Assembly (NCBI RefSeq): GCF_024362695.1 | Contig: NW_026063278.1 | Span: 124,001 to 188,000 of the forward strand | Direction: 5' to 3' | Length of the DNA: 64,000 nucleotides | Source: Pectinophora gossypiella | Taxonomy: Eukaryota; Arthropoda; Insecta; Lepidoptera; Gelechiidae | Part shown: positions 18,801 through 28,290 of the stretch, in pieces | Layout: every line of letters begins with the position of its first letter | How positions within the stretch are numbered: position 1 is the first letter of the stretch | Made by a program: the position numbers and the translations under genes | Notes under the pieces: generated by a model | Told to the model about the DNA's origin: nothing | Databases searched by the model: none | What the model saw: the letters and a program-made list of their open reading frames with translations, nothing else

Positions 18801-20850
18801 TTGTTATGGGAATTCATATTACTTAATGATTTAAGGCAATATAATTATCTTTTAAACAGTAACAATCGCATATTGGATCTTATACTTTCTAAAATGGACG
18901 GTATTACTGTATCATTCCCTACTGATATCCTTACCAAAATTGACCGACACCATCAACCAGTTCTTTGTGAGATCCGTTTCACTAGTTCTATTACTGTTAA
19001 AAACTGTCCCCCTAAAAGTAAGTTAAATTATTTTAAAGCAGATTATTATGCCATAGGTAAAGCTCTCGATAATGTAGATTGGTACAACGAATTGGACTGC
19101 AGTTCTTCCCTCGACGACAACCTCGATAAATTCTATATGATCATTCAAAAATGTATTGTTCAGTACGTACCTCGAATCACGATAAAAAAGTCACACTACC
19201 CTTATTGGTTTTCTCGAGCGCTAATCAGAAGTCTGAATGAAAAAAACCGCGTACGGATTCGTTTCAAAAAATACCGAAATCCTATGGATGAGCTGACTCT
19301 AAACTTATTGAAGCATAGATGTGATAAACTAGCCACTTTATGTTATAATGCGTACACAACTAGGTTGGAATGTATATTAGCAAGTAACCCAAAGTATTTC
19401 TGGAGCCATATTAAAATCAAAAGAGGTGGTACCAGCAGTTACCCTGAAACAATGTCTAACGGTTCTGTATCTTCTGATAAGGCTGATGTCATTTGTGATT
19501 TCTTTGCCTCACACTTCTCCAGTGTTTACGTCAATCCTGATCCCGGCCAAGACAGCAGTTTTTTGCCTGTTGCTGACAATGAACTTGTGGACAATTCCAC
19601 CTTAAATAACATTGTTTTTTCCCAAGATCAGGTCAGGAGAGCTTTAGCGCGCTTGGATGTGAATAAGGGAGGGGGGCCAGATGACTTACCGCCAATATTT
19701 TTTTCCAATAATGCTGATAGATTGGCATTGCCATTATCTATTATTTTCAACAGATCGTTACAAATTGGTAAATTTCCCAATATTTGGAAAGACACGAAAA
19801 TAGTGCCAGTATATAAAAATTGGGACAAGAGTATTGTGGCAAACTATAGGCCAATAGCAATTCTCTCAGTACTTGCTAAAGTGTTTGAATCTCTTATCTG
19901 TCCTCACTTATCATGGCATATTTTTCAACAAATCACCACTCATCAACATGGCTTCTTAGCCGGCAGATCCACTACTTCCAACCTAGTCACGTATGTCAAC
20001 TCTATAGTGGATGCTGTGGATGCGCAAGTACAAGTTGATGCTGTCTATACTGACTTCAGCAAGGCCTTCGACACCGTTGATCATTTCACCTTAATCCGAA
20101 AACTGAAGACTTACGGAGTGTCGGAGCCCTTGCTGAGTTGGTTTACGTCTTATCTCTCAGATAGGAAGCTCAGAGTTGTCTTGAACGGATTTTGTTCTCA
20201 GCAGTATACTGCATTCTCTGGGATACCACAAGGATCACATTTGGGGCCATATCTTTTTATACTTTTTATCAACGACATCGACCATTGCTTTCAAAATTCT
20301 AGTATATTTATGTTTGCGGACGACCTCAAAGCTACTAAGGAAATTCATAACGCTGATGATTCATTGATGCTCCAAGCAGACCTCGATAGGCTATGGGAAT
20401 GGTGTGTACAAAATAAAATGGCATTGAATGTAAAAAAATGTATGCATACAAAATTTACTAGAAATAAAAACATAGTTCACACAAAATATACTTTGAATAA
20501 TGTTTTACTTGATGAGGTTACACATATCCGGGATTTAGGGGTGATCATGGATCAAAAGTTAAATTTTGTTCGGCATATGGATTCCATCATTTTAAAGGCA
20601 TCGCGGATGCTCGGATTTGTTTTGAGGGAATCTAAGAGTTTCAAAAAAGCCTCCACAAAAACAACACTTTTCAATTTACTGGTGAGAAGTAACTTAGAAT
20701 ATTGTAGCGTTGTATGGACGCCCACATATAGGAATCATATCGATCGTATTGAGCGTATCCAAAAACGGTATTTACGTCACTTGGCTTACAGTTGCAATAT
20801 GTCTAAAAAACTTGATTCCTATCAGAAAAGGCTCGAGTACTTTAAAATAT
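18801..20850 (+). CDS. LINE reverse transcriptase (Jockey/CR1 group), 5' half of a double-RT frame
   Basis: The RT polymerises cDNA from the element RNA at the nicked target. The frame contains the EN C-terminus (RILDLILSKMDG), VNKGGGPDDLPPIFF, NYRPIAILSVLAKVFE, HGFLAGRSTTSN, the palm motif VYTDFSKAFDTVDH, SGIPQGSHLGPYLFILFIND, the catalytic FMFADDLKATKE near 20310 and the thumb/C-terminal blocks to QKRLEYFK. At 20850 it runs without a stop into the inserted RTE, so the uninterrupted frame is 18801-23969 (1722 codons). Residue G-x-S-H replaces the usual G-S in PQGSHLG, a possible mild lesion. Confidence 0.85.
20839..20850. repeat. target-site duplication of full-length RTE, left copy
   Basis: ACTTTAAAATAT is identical to 23990-24001. 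The first A of the right copy could instead be the last base of the TGA tail, so the duplication is 11 or 12 bp. Confidence 0.9.
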
Positions 20851-23800
20851 GGGATGTAAGGGGCTCCAAACGACACCTTTCGGAGCCCAAGCCAACCTCG
20901 CCTGCACGCGGTACATCCTGCTATTCAACGAAAGAGGCTCTGGCGACCCACCAACACGCACTGGACCAGCGCGGTGGGCTTATGGTCCAAACCTCCCCCA
21001 ACATGACCTCTACACACAAGAAACGGCCCCCAGTCCCCGGCAGCCCCGTTGTCCGTGGCTACGGTAGCGGCTACGGTAACGGCGGGGCAGGGGGTGCGAA
21101 GAATCTCCGGGCTGGATTCGGCTACCACCAACGACGACTGTACCTGGCAACATATAACACGTGCACACTGAGGACCGACGAGAAGCTTACCGAGCTGGAA
21201 GAATCTATCAGCAAGTTACACTGGGATGTCATGGGGTTGTCTGAAGTCCGAAGAAAGGGCGAGGACACGATAACTCTGGGCTCCGGTAACTTGCTGTACT
21301 TCCGGGAGGGCGAGCAACTGTCCATGGGTGGTGTCGGGTTTATCGTCCACAAGTCCCTAGTCAACAACGTGTTGACCATCGGTAGTGTTTCGAGCAGGGT
21401 AGCGTACCTGGTACTCAGAATATCATCGCGATATTCGCTGACTGTCATCCAGGTATACGCTCCGACCTCGGGACACCATGATGACGAAGTGGAGACTATG
21501 TATGAGGAGATTTCTAAAGCCATGCATAGCCATAAAAGCCACTACACGATTGTGATGGGGGACTTTAATGCACAGTTGGGGAAACGTTGCGGTAACGAGC
21601 TGAGAGTGGGGCAATTTGGATTTGGGGTCCGGAACACCAGAGGCGGGATGCTTGCGGACTTTATGGAGAAGGAGAACCTCTATATGATGAACTCCTTCTT
21701 CAGGAAGCCCGCGACCCGCAAATGGACCTGGATGAGTCCCAGTGGCAGGTATAAAAATGAGATCGATTTTATCATGTCGACGAAAAAGCACATATTCAAT
21801 GATGTCTCTGTGATCAATGCCGTTAAGACGGGAAGCGATCACCGCATGGTAAGAGGCACATTGAATATCAATATCAAGCTAGAAAGATCGCGACTGATAA
21901 AATCCACGCTCCGACCGGCGCCAGCCCAAATCCAAAACCCCGAGCGCTTTCAGCTTGAGCTTCAAAACCGCTTCGAGTACCTTGAGAACTGCGCAGACGT
22001 GGACGATATAAACGACCTGATGGTAGATGCTGTCCGTACGGTAGGTTCTAAATACTTTAGAACCCGCCGTACCAAAACGCAGAAACTCTCCGCACACACA
22101 CTCGAACTCATGGATAAGAGACACGAAATGAGGCTGCAGGACTCAGCGGATGTCTTACGTTATAGACAACTTAATAGACAGATCTCGAAGTCTTTGACGA
22201 GCGACCTTCGCCAATTTAATACTAAACGTATTAAAGAGGCTATAGAGCGGAACAAGGGCTCCAAGGTGTTCGCAAAAGATCTGTCTATTGGGCAAAGTCA
22301 ACTAGCGAGACTGAAAACTGAGGACGGCAGAATCATTTCGTCGACTCCTGAAATCCTGAGGGAGATTGAGAGTTTCTATAGACAGCTATATTCCACGAAA
22401 ACATCAGGCGAAAGCATGGCTCGAGACCCTCGAGCCAAGCTTACCCGACACTACACTGAAGATATCCCGGACGTCAGCCTGTACGAGATTAGGATGGCCC
22501 TCAAACAACTCAAAAACAACAAAGCGGCAGGAGATGACGGAATCACAGCAGAACTTCTGAGAGCGGGCGGAACGCCAATACTTAAAGTCCTCCAAAGGCT
22601 CTTCAATTCCGTCATATTTCAGGGCAAAACGCCGAGGGCTTGGAGCGGAAGCGAGGTGATCTTGTTCTTCAAGAAAGGTGATAAAGCCCTACTGAAGAAC
22701 TACAGACCTATCTCGCTTCTGAGCCATGTCTACAAGTTGTTTTCGAGACTCATTACGAATCGTCTCGCTTGCAGGTTTGACGACTTCCAGCCTCCCGAAC
22801 AAGCCGGTTTCCGAAAAGGCTTTAGCACCATAGACCACATCCATACGCTGCGGCACGTTATACAGAAGACCGAAGAGTATAATCTACCACTTTGCTTGGC
22901 GTTTGTGGACTATGAGAAAGCCTTTGATTCGATCGAGACCTGGGCGGTGTTGCAGTCTCTTCAGAGGTGCCAAGTGGACCATAGGTACATCGAAGTGCTA
23001 AGGGACCTCTACCAAAAAGCCACTATGTCAGTTCGAGTACAGAACCAGAGCTCTAATCCGATCCAACTGCAGCGAGGAGTGAGACAGGGAGACGTCATCT
23101 CTCCGAAACTGTTCACTGCTGCATTGGAGGATATTTTTAAGCTTCTGGACTGGAAAGGATTTGGCATCAACATCAACGGCGAGTACCTGACGCACCTTCA
23201 ATTTGCCGATGATATAGTCCTAATGGCTGAGACCCTGGAAGACCTGAACACCATGCTCGAGCATCTCAGTAACGCATCCCAACGAGTGGGTCTTAGCATG
23301 AACATGGCAAAGACAAAAATTATGTCCAACGACCATGTCGCACCCACTCCAGTTCAGGTTGGGAACGTTACACTCGAAGTTGTAGACCAGTACATTTACC
23401 TAGGACAAATAATCCAGTTAGGTAAGTCCAACTTCGAGAAAGAGATCTCTCGTCGGATCCAACTCGGATGGGCAGCGTTCGGGAAACTGCGGAATATCTT
23501 CTCGTCCAAAATACCTCAGTGTCTCAAGACGAAAGTCTTTGACCAGTGCGTGTTGCCAGTGATGACCTACGGCAGTGAGACGTGGCCGCTTACTATGGGT
23601 CTCGTGAGGAGGCTCGGTGTCGCTCAGCGGGCAATGGAGAGAGCTATGCTCGGTATTTCCCTGCTCGATCGAATCAGAAATGAGGAGATCCGCAGGAGAA
23701 CTAAAGTCACCGACATAGCTCGAAGAATTGCAAAGCTGAAGTGGCAGTGGGCAGGACACATAGCGAGGAGAACCGATGGCCGATGGGGCGGAAAGGTTCT

Positions 23801-23990
23801 GGAATGGCGACCACGTGTCGGACGACGCTCAGTGGGTAGGCCCGCTACAAGGTGGACCGACGATCTGGTGAAGGTCGCGGGAAGCCGCTGGATGCGGGCA
23901 GCGCAGGACCGATCGTCGTGGAGATCCTTGGGGGAGGCCTATGCCCAGCAGTGGGCGTCATACGGCTGATGATGATGATGATGATGATGA
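20851..23990 (+). mobile_element. full-length RTE-clade LINE, apparently intact
   Basis: It is 3.14 kb, from GGGATGTAAGGGGCTCC to an eight-unit TGA repeat (23967-23990) in which the first TGA is the stop codon of the ORF. It is flanked by an 11-12 bp duplication and inserted in the C-terminal RT region of the LINE above. It holds one long ORF with all endonuclease and RT motifs and no visible lesion, so it is a candidate for recent or ongoing activity. The truncated copy at 2333-2861 belongs to a related but distinct RTE. Confidence 0.9.
20982..23969 (+). CDS. RTE endonuclease/reverse transcriptase polyprotein
   Basis: I chose ATG 20982 as the first in-frame Met within the element; a second Met lies 21 bp on. 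This gives about 995 codons, typical for RTE. A Gly/Pro/Arg-rich leader is followed by the AP-endonuclease: ATYNTCTLRTDEKL, MGLSEVRRKG (catalytic Glu), VIQVYAPTSG, IVMGDFNAQLG, WTWMSPSG..NEIDFI and GSDHRMV. RT follows: NNKAAGDDGITAELL, YRPISLLSHVYKLF, EQAGFRKGFSTIDH, AFVDYEKAFDS, GVRQGDVISPKLF and the catalytic HLQFADDIVLMAE. The C-terminal part has YGSETWPLTM, WQWAGHIARRTDGRWGGKVLEW and GRRSVGRPATRWTDD. No ORF1 is present, as usual for RTE. The stop codon is part of the TGA tail. Confidence 0.9.
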   Translation: MVQTSPNMTSTHKKRPPVPGSPVVRGYGSGYGNGGAGGAKNLRAGFGYHQRRLYLATYNTCTLRTDEKLTELEESISKLHWDVMGLSEVRRKGEDTITLGSGNLLYFREGEQLSMGGVGFIVHKSLVNNVLTIGSVSSRVAYLVLRISSRYSLTVIQVYAPTSGHHDDEVETMYEEISKAMHSHKSHYTIVMGDFNAQLGKRCGNELRVGQFGFGVRNTRGGMLADFMEKENLYMMNSFFRKPATRKWTWMSPSGRYKNEIDFIMSTKKHIFNDVSVINAVKTGSDHRMVRGTLNINIKLERSRLIKSTLRPAPAQIQNPERFQLELQNRFEYLENCADVDDINDLMVDAVRTVGSKYFRTRRTKTQKLSAHTLELMDKRHEMRLQDSADVLRYRQLNRQISKSLTSDLRQFNTKRIKEAIERNKGSKVFAKDLSIGQSQLARLKTEDGRIISSTPEILREIESFYRQLYSTKTSGESMARDPRAKLTRHYTEDIPDVSLYEIRMALKQLKNNKAAGDDGITAELLRAGGTPILKVLQRLFNSVIFQGKTPRAWSGSEVILFFKKGDKALLKNYRPISLLSHVYKLFSRLITNRLACRFDDFQPPEQAGFRKGFSTIDHIHTLRHVIQKTEEYNLPLCLAFVDYEKAFDSIETWAVLQSLQRCQVDHRYIEVLRDLYQKATMSVRVQNQSSNPIQLQRGVRQGDVISPKLFTAALEDIFKLLDWKGFGININGEYLTHLQFADDIVLMAETLEDLNTMLEHLSNASQRVGLSMNMAKTKIMSNDHVAPTPVQVGNVTLEVVDQYIYLGQIIQLGKSNFEKEISRRIQLGWAAFGKLRNIFSSKIPQCLKTKVFDQCVLPVMTYGSETWPLTMGLVRRLGVAQRAMERAMLGISLLDRIRNEEIRRRTKVTDIARRIAKLKWQWAGHIARRTDGRWGGKVLEWRPRVGRRSVGRPATRWTDDLVKVAGSRWMRAAQDRSSWRSLGEAYAQQWASYG

Positions 23991-24001
23991 CTTTAAAATA
24001 T

Positions 24002-24499
24002 CTTCCCTCGAGAGCCGTCGGAAAATGTTGGACTTGGTCTTTCTGCAAAAAATTGTTACTGGATCTGTAAAGTGCCCAAATTTGCTGAGCAAGGTTAATT
24101 TTAGCGTACCGAAAAGAAATGTTAGGTCTTGTACTGCAAAAAAGTTGTTCTCGCTTCCTAGATGTCGCACAAATCTTAAACAACACTATTCGTTGGTTCG
24201 GTTGTTTACTACTTACGAATTGTATGCAGATAAAATAGATATCTTCTTTACATCTGTTCCTCGAATCAAAAAGACTGTTTTATCTATAACAGATACTTTT
24301 TAATCATTGAAGTTGTTACTTTTTCTAGCTCTAATTTAATTTTTGTAATTAAGTACCTAAAGTATTAGTGCATGTTGTGTCCACCTGTAAGTGGCGAGGC
24401 GCTTAGTTTTTTTATATGTATTAACTGCAAACTCATGTATCAGTGTACTTGCCGTTGGTTGACCAAATAAATAAATAAAATTAAATAAAATAAATAAAT
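24002..24499 (+). pseudogene. C-terminus, 3' UTR and tail of the split LINE
   Basis: The frame SSLESRRKMLDLVFLQKI through YADKIDIFF to a stop at 24301-24303 continues the LINE RT C-terminus beyond the RTE insertion. About 175 bp of 3' UTR follow, then CCAAATAAATAAATAAAATT and related A/T repeats that look like the retrotransposition tail. Confidence 0.8.
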
Positions 24500-25002
24500 T
24501 GCGCATTTACTTTTATATGCGCAAATGTCAAATTGCAATATTGCTTTTTTAGACGTATGTTCGATGTAGATTTTATTGAGCAAATCAGGTATGATAAACT
24601 CGGACGTTCTTTTCCCATAGAAATTTATATATTTGGGTGTGGTTAGATATCCGGTTCTCTATTTTTACGCATATTTTTTTATGTAATAATTTACCATGGC
24701 ATAATGTTACTTGTCCTATTATTAGTTACGCATAGTATTAATTTGTCATAACTTTTTAAGCATAATTTTGAAACTCATAAGTACCATAAGCATAATAATT
24801 AATAACAATAATGACATATAAGCATAAGTATTATAAGCATAAAAACTATACTCCGAATAAGAAAAGTTTTGGCACAACTTTGAACATTTCCGAAACTTAC
24901 TTTTTCCTTGGCTGCATTTGGTTCATGATTGTGACTTTTTATATTTTTTGACTCTATTTCATGCTGTTGGTGATCATTCAGTATACTATATACATAACAT
25001 AC
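24500..25002. other. no gene seen; AT-rich DNA
   Basis: Strongly AT-rich with recurring ATAAGCATAA-type words between 24715 and 24850. No coding frame. Confidence 0.4.
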
Positions 25003-25150
25003 ATAAACATAAACAGCCTATATACGTCCCACTGCTGGGCACAGGCCTCCTCTCAATCAACCGGAGAGGGTATGGAGCATACTCCACCACGCTGCTCCAC
25101 TGCGGGTTGGTGGAGGTGTTTTTACGGCTAATAGCCGGGACCAACGGCTA
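25003..25150 (-). mobile_element. partial copy of the tRNA-derived SINE
   Basis: It matches the tail-proximal half of 7056-7400 (ACGTCCCACTGCTGGGCACA through AATAGCCGGGACCAACGGC) and lacks the tRNA-like head. An AT-rich stretch of TACTATAATA-type repeats follows to about 25200. Confidence 0.85.
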
Positions 25151-25484
25151 TACAATACTATAATACTATAATATAATACTATATACAATATACTATTATG
25201 CTTAAAAACGTTATGCGAAAAGGATTATGATAATTAAAATTATGACAAAACCATTTATGCATTTTAAGAGAATCCCCAGATATCCACTATTGGCCTGTCG
25301 AGTTTTTTTTATATAGATTTTGGGATGTTGAATTTCGGTACGAAAGTATTGTTCCTTTAATATATTCAGTTTAAACATTGATTGAATAGGAAGAATTTTG
25401 CAGTAATTAAATAGTTCGAGATCTGTTGTTACATATTTTTTTATGTTGTGAGGAATTAAAAGTTTAAGGATTCTAGTTTGTATT

Positions 25485-26397
25485 TTATTTATAAATTTGG
25501 TTCAAGTGCGTTTTAAAAGTACGACCATAGCTACTCAGGCCATAGGATATTATACTATCAGCTAAGGATTTATACATGGAAAGCTTAACATTGTAGGGTA
25601 TACGGTCTTTAATGATGTAAAATTTCGCCATGATAGCACGCAGTCTGTCACACACGCTGTTGAAGTGTGGCTCCCAGTTAAACCTGTCATCTATTATGAG
25701 TCCGAGATATTTATGTTGCTTTACTTTTTGTAAAAGCGAGCAGCTACATAGTCCACCCGTGTTAGCCTTTCCGTGGAAGCAGTTATGGCTGTGCGAAACT
25801 ATTGTAGCAGTGTCAGCGGTTTTTAGGTGACTCGAGTGTATGTGAAGTAGTTTTGTTTTTTGGGAGTTTAACACTAGGCCCGCATCGTGCGACCACATGC
25901 AGATTCTATCGTAATCATCTTGGAGGATTCTCTCAGCTGTTTTGAGGTCCCTATCAGCAGCTATTAGGCAGGTATCGTCAGCATACAGGTACACCTTGCA
26001 GTGATCAACAACGTTACACATGTCGTTGACATAAGTAAGATAATGGAGAGGTCCTAATACCGATCCCTGAGCCGTTCCTTCGGTGACGGCTATTTCTTCA
26101 CTCAGTGAATCCCCCACCTTCACTTGGTAAGACCTATGGTCAAGGTAGCTACGGCACCATTCAAGCGCAGGTCCGCGAATTCCGGTGTCTTCCAACTTAC
26201 CTATGAGTGTATTATGATCCAGAGTATCGAAAGCTTTACTGTAGTCAATAAATATTATCAGTACGTGTTTTTTATCATTTAAGTAAGAGTTTATGTCGTC
26301 TGAGAATCTTGACAATAATTGAGTTGTACTCCTTTTCGGCTGGAAACCGAACTGGAAAGGAGTCAACACCTTATGCTGATCATAAAAGGAGATGTTT
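25485..26397 (-). pseudogene. LINE reverse transcriptase, middle and C-terminal part
   Basis: A 300-codon frame with PFQFGFQPKRSTTQLL, IFIDYSKAFDTLDH (palm), EGTAQGSVLGPLHYLTYVND, the catalytic VYLYADDTCLIAA, LVLNSQKTKLLHI and KYLGLIIDDRFNWEPH. It starts abruptly at the boundary with the DIRS fragment and ends in a frameshift about 25490. YADD rather than FADD and the other blocks set it apart from the LINEs at 18.8 and 34.8 kb. Confidence 0.85.
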
Positions 26398-26484
26398 CAA
26401 ATCCGGCCTGCACTGTGTACAGTTTATGAAAAATAGAAAAAAAAAGAATTAGTACAATAGGCGGCCTTATGAAAACCATTACTT

Positions 26485-26705
26485 TTGAAAACAATCCGAA
26501 AAATTATACAGGATAAGGCTATAGGCATTTTAGTATTTCCAGTGTGGCCATCTCAACCATGGTATCCACTTCTGACAGATATTTTGTCATCAGAAATTAT
26601 GGTTTTTAAACCAAGTAAAGAACTTTTATTTTCCGATTACAGACGCGTGCATCCCCTGCACCGACAGCTTACGCTGGGTGCCGCGAAAGTCTGCGGACAG
26701 CATTT
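26485..26705 (+). pseudogene. DIRS 2 RT/RNase H polyprotein C-terminus
   Basis: The end of the DIRS pol frame: TIRKIIQDKAIGILVFPVWP, SQPWYPLLTDIL, then RRVHPLHRQLTLG. The same VPNWPS and HPLHRRLSL blocks occur in DIRS 3. The rest of RT and RNase H has been deleted. Confidence 0.75.
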
Positions 26706-27668
26706 ATGCGGAGAGGGACGCCAACATCGGCACTTAATCTGATGCTTGCTTCACTCTCAGATAATACGCTTAAACAATATAATGTAAGTTTGAAATTTTG
26801 GTGGCAGTATTGCGCCAGTAACGGAATTGATACATATGAAGGGTCAATTCAATCTGTTATTAGTTTTTTATCCGAACAGTTTGACAAAGGCGCGTCTTTT
26901 AGTTCCTTAAATACCCACCGATCGGCTCTCTCTTTATTATTGGGCGGTCATATTAGCTCCGATGGTAATATAAAACGTTTATTAAAAGGAGCGTTTAAAT
27001 TACGACCGGCAGCACCTAAATATAATTACACATGGAACCCACAAATTGTATTAAATCACATTTCTAATTGGTATCCAAATTCAAATCTAACAATAGAAAA
27101 AAATACTAAAAAACTTGTCATATTGCTTGCTTTATGCACCGCCCATAGAGTTCAAACTTTTTCCTTAATAAAAGTACAAAATATAAACATTACGCCAAAC
27201 GGAATAAACATAAATATATCGGATATTATTAAGACGTCTGCCCCGGGGCGAGAGCAGCCCGTCCTACATCTTCCCTACTTTTCTGAAAACCCTTCTATAT
27301 GCCCAGCTACTGCGTTAAAAGATTACTTAACGATAACTGAACATATCAGACCAACAGGCGTGGACAGGTTACTGTTGACCCATAAACAGCCACACAGATT
27401 TGCCACATCACAAACCATAAGCAGGTGGTTAAAGCAAGTATTATCAGAGAGCGGAGTAGACACATCCATTTTTAGTGCCCATAGCACGCGTCACGCGGCC
27501 ACGTCTGCCGCAGCGTCCGCTGGTGTCTCCATCGAGACTATCAGACGCACAGCAGGCTGGACCGAAGATTCTAACACATTTGCAAAATTCTATCATAGAA
27601 AAATAATAACTGGAAATGATTTTGCTAGCTACCTATTAAATCCATCGCATTTGGATCCTACTGATTAG
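26706..27668 (+). CDS. DIRS 2 tyrosine recombinase
   Basis: 320 codons from ATG 26706. The N-terminal SAM-like domain (SLSDNTLKQYNVSLKFWWQY and SFSSLNTHRSALSLLLGG) is followed by the catalytic domain: LLALCTAHRVQTFSLIKV (first Arg), SAHSTRHAATSAA (HxxR), TAGWTEDSNTFAKFYHRKI (catalytic Tyr). All signature residues are present and the frame is open, so it could still be a functional recombinase though its element is truncated. It overlaps the pol frame by about 35 bp. It would join circular element DNA to a short shared target, with no target duplication. Confidence 0.85.
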   Translation: MRRGTPTSALNLMLASLSDNTLKQYNVSLKFWWQYCASNGIDTYEGSIQSVISFLSEQFDKGASFSSLNTHRSALSLLLGGHISSDGNIKRLLKGAFKLRPAAPKYNYTWNPQIVLNHISNWYPNSNLTIEKNTKKLVILLALCTAHRVQTFSLIKVQNINITPNGININISDIIKTSAPGREQPVLHLPYFSENPSICPATALKDYLTITEHIRPTGVDRLLLTHKQPHRFATSQTISRWLKQVLSESGVDTSIFSAHSTRHAATSAAASAGVSIETIRRTAGWTEDSNTFAKFYHRKIITGNDFASYLLNPSHLDPTD

Positions 27669-27865
27669 ACACATATTTAATTATTTATACATATGCATGA
27701 ATAAAATTGTTAAGACTGATAATATAAGCTGGGCGATAATTAGAAAATAAAATGTCTTTAATTATAAATCTATATTTTATTTTTTGCAAAACTTCCCTAT
27801 CTCTAAACATCTACTAGTAAACCATAGTTAAGTATAATTTATATTAGAGTATGAAGCGACGAAAG

Positions 27866-28290
27866 ATAATATAAGATCAAACGAACTTCTTGAAGTGAAG
27901 TTCGATCATTATTATCTGAGTCGCTTCATACGAATAATATAAATTCCCACCCTCCCACGTAACCCAAGAAAGTTCAGTTTTGCGATTTAACTCAAAAGAG
28001 TGTATTATAGGCCAAGTGGAACTGGCAAGCTCTAAAGGAATGAGGCAGCGCCGCACTAGGCGGCCATCATGTGAGTGCGGTAGTGGGGATGACAGGAAGT
28101 GAGGTAGTGTTTTTGTATAATAAAAAGAAATTGTTTTCTTTCTTTAAATGTGCGAATATTGCCGAGTACGTAAAGGGTACTACTAGTAAACCATAGTTAA
28201 GTATAAGTATAATTTATATTATTCGTATGAAGCGACTCAGATAATAATGATCGAACTTCACTTCAAGAAGTTCGTTTGATCTTATATTAT
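27866..28290. repeat. DIRS 2 internal complementary region and right end: 80-bp perfect inverted repeat
   Basis: Arms 27866-27945 and 28211-28290 match at all 80 positions by my reading, with a 265-bp spacer. The outer arm ends at the element's right terminus. The left arm is preceded (about 27818-27865) by the expected reverse copy of the lost left end, since CATAGTTAAGTATAATTTAT and GTATGAAGCGAC recur at 28190-28235. Each arm holds GATCGAACTTCACTTCA joined to AGAAGTTCGTTTGATC, a near-palindrome shared with DIRS 3. Confidence 0.85.

Larger units (their letters stand above)
18260..24500 (+). mobile_element. Jockey/CR1-group LINE split by a full-length RTE
   Basis: The endonuclease (18260-18800), reverse transcriptase (18801-20850), C-terminus (24002-24303), 3' UTR and AAATAAATA-type tail (to about 24499) form one element. 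It is interrupted by the RTE at 20851-23990, bracketed by ACTTTAAAATAT at 20839-20850 and 23990-24001. If one duplication copy is removed the C-terminal frame continues without a gap. The element's own target duplication and 5' end are not resolved; the left edge lies next to the DUF4806 gene. Confidence 0.8.
26398..28290 (+). mobile_element. DIRS-type retrotransposon no. 2, 5' deleted
   Basis: It contains only the end of the RNase H region, the recombinase, the internal complementary region and the right end. An 80-bp perfect inverted repeat (27866-27945 and 28211-28290) marks the internal region and the right terminus. The right end is at about 28290 (TTATATTAT), next to LINE endonuclease sequence. 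The left terminus, gag and RT are gone, together with the matching piece of the host LINE, which points to one later deletion covering both. Confidence 0.8.

Noticed and set aside
18801..23969. A single 1722-residue host protein
   Set aside because: It is the join of two LINE ORFs; the 11-12 bp target duplication and a continuous LINE C-terminus beyond 24001 show a nested insertion.
23958..24186. Minus-strand Ser-rich ORFs around 24 kb
   Set aside because: They cross the TGA repeat and the element boundary, so they are chance frames.
26706..27668. Phage or bacterial integrase, meaning contamination
   Set aside because: It follows a DIRS RNase H C-terminus and precedes DIRS end repeats; the homologous recombinase in DIRS 3 has the same context.
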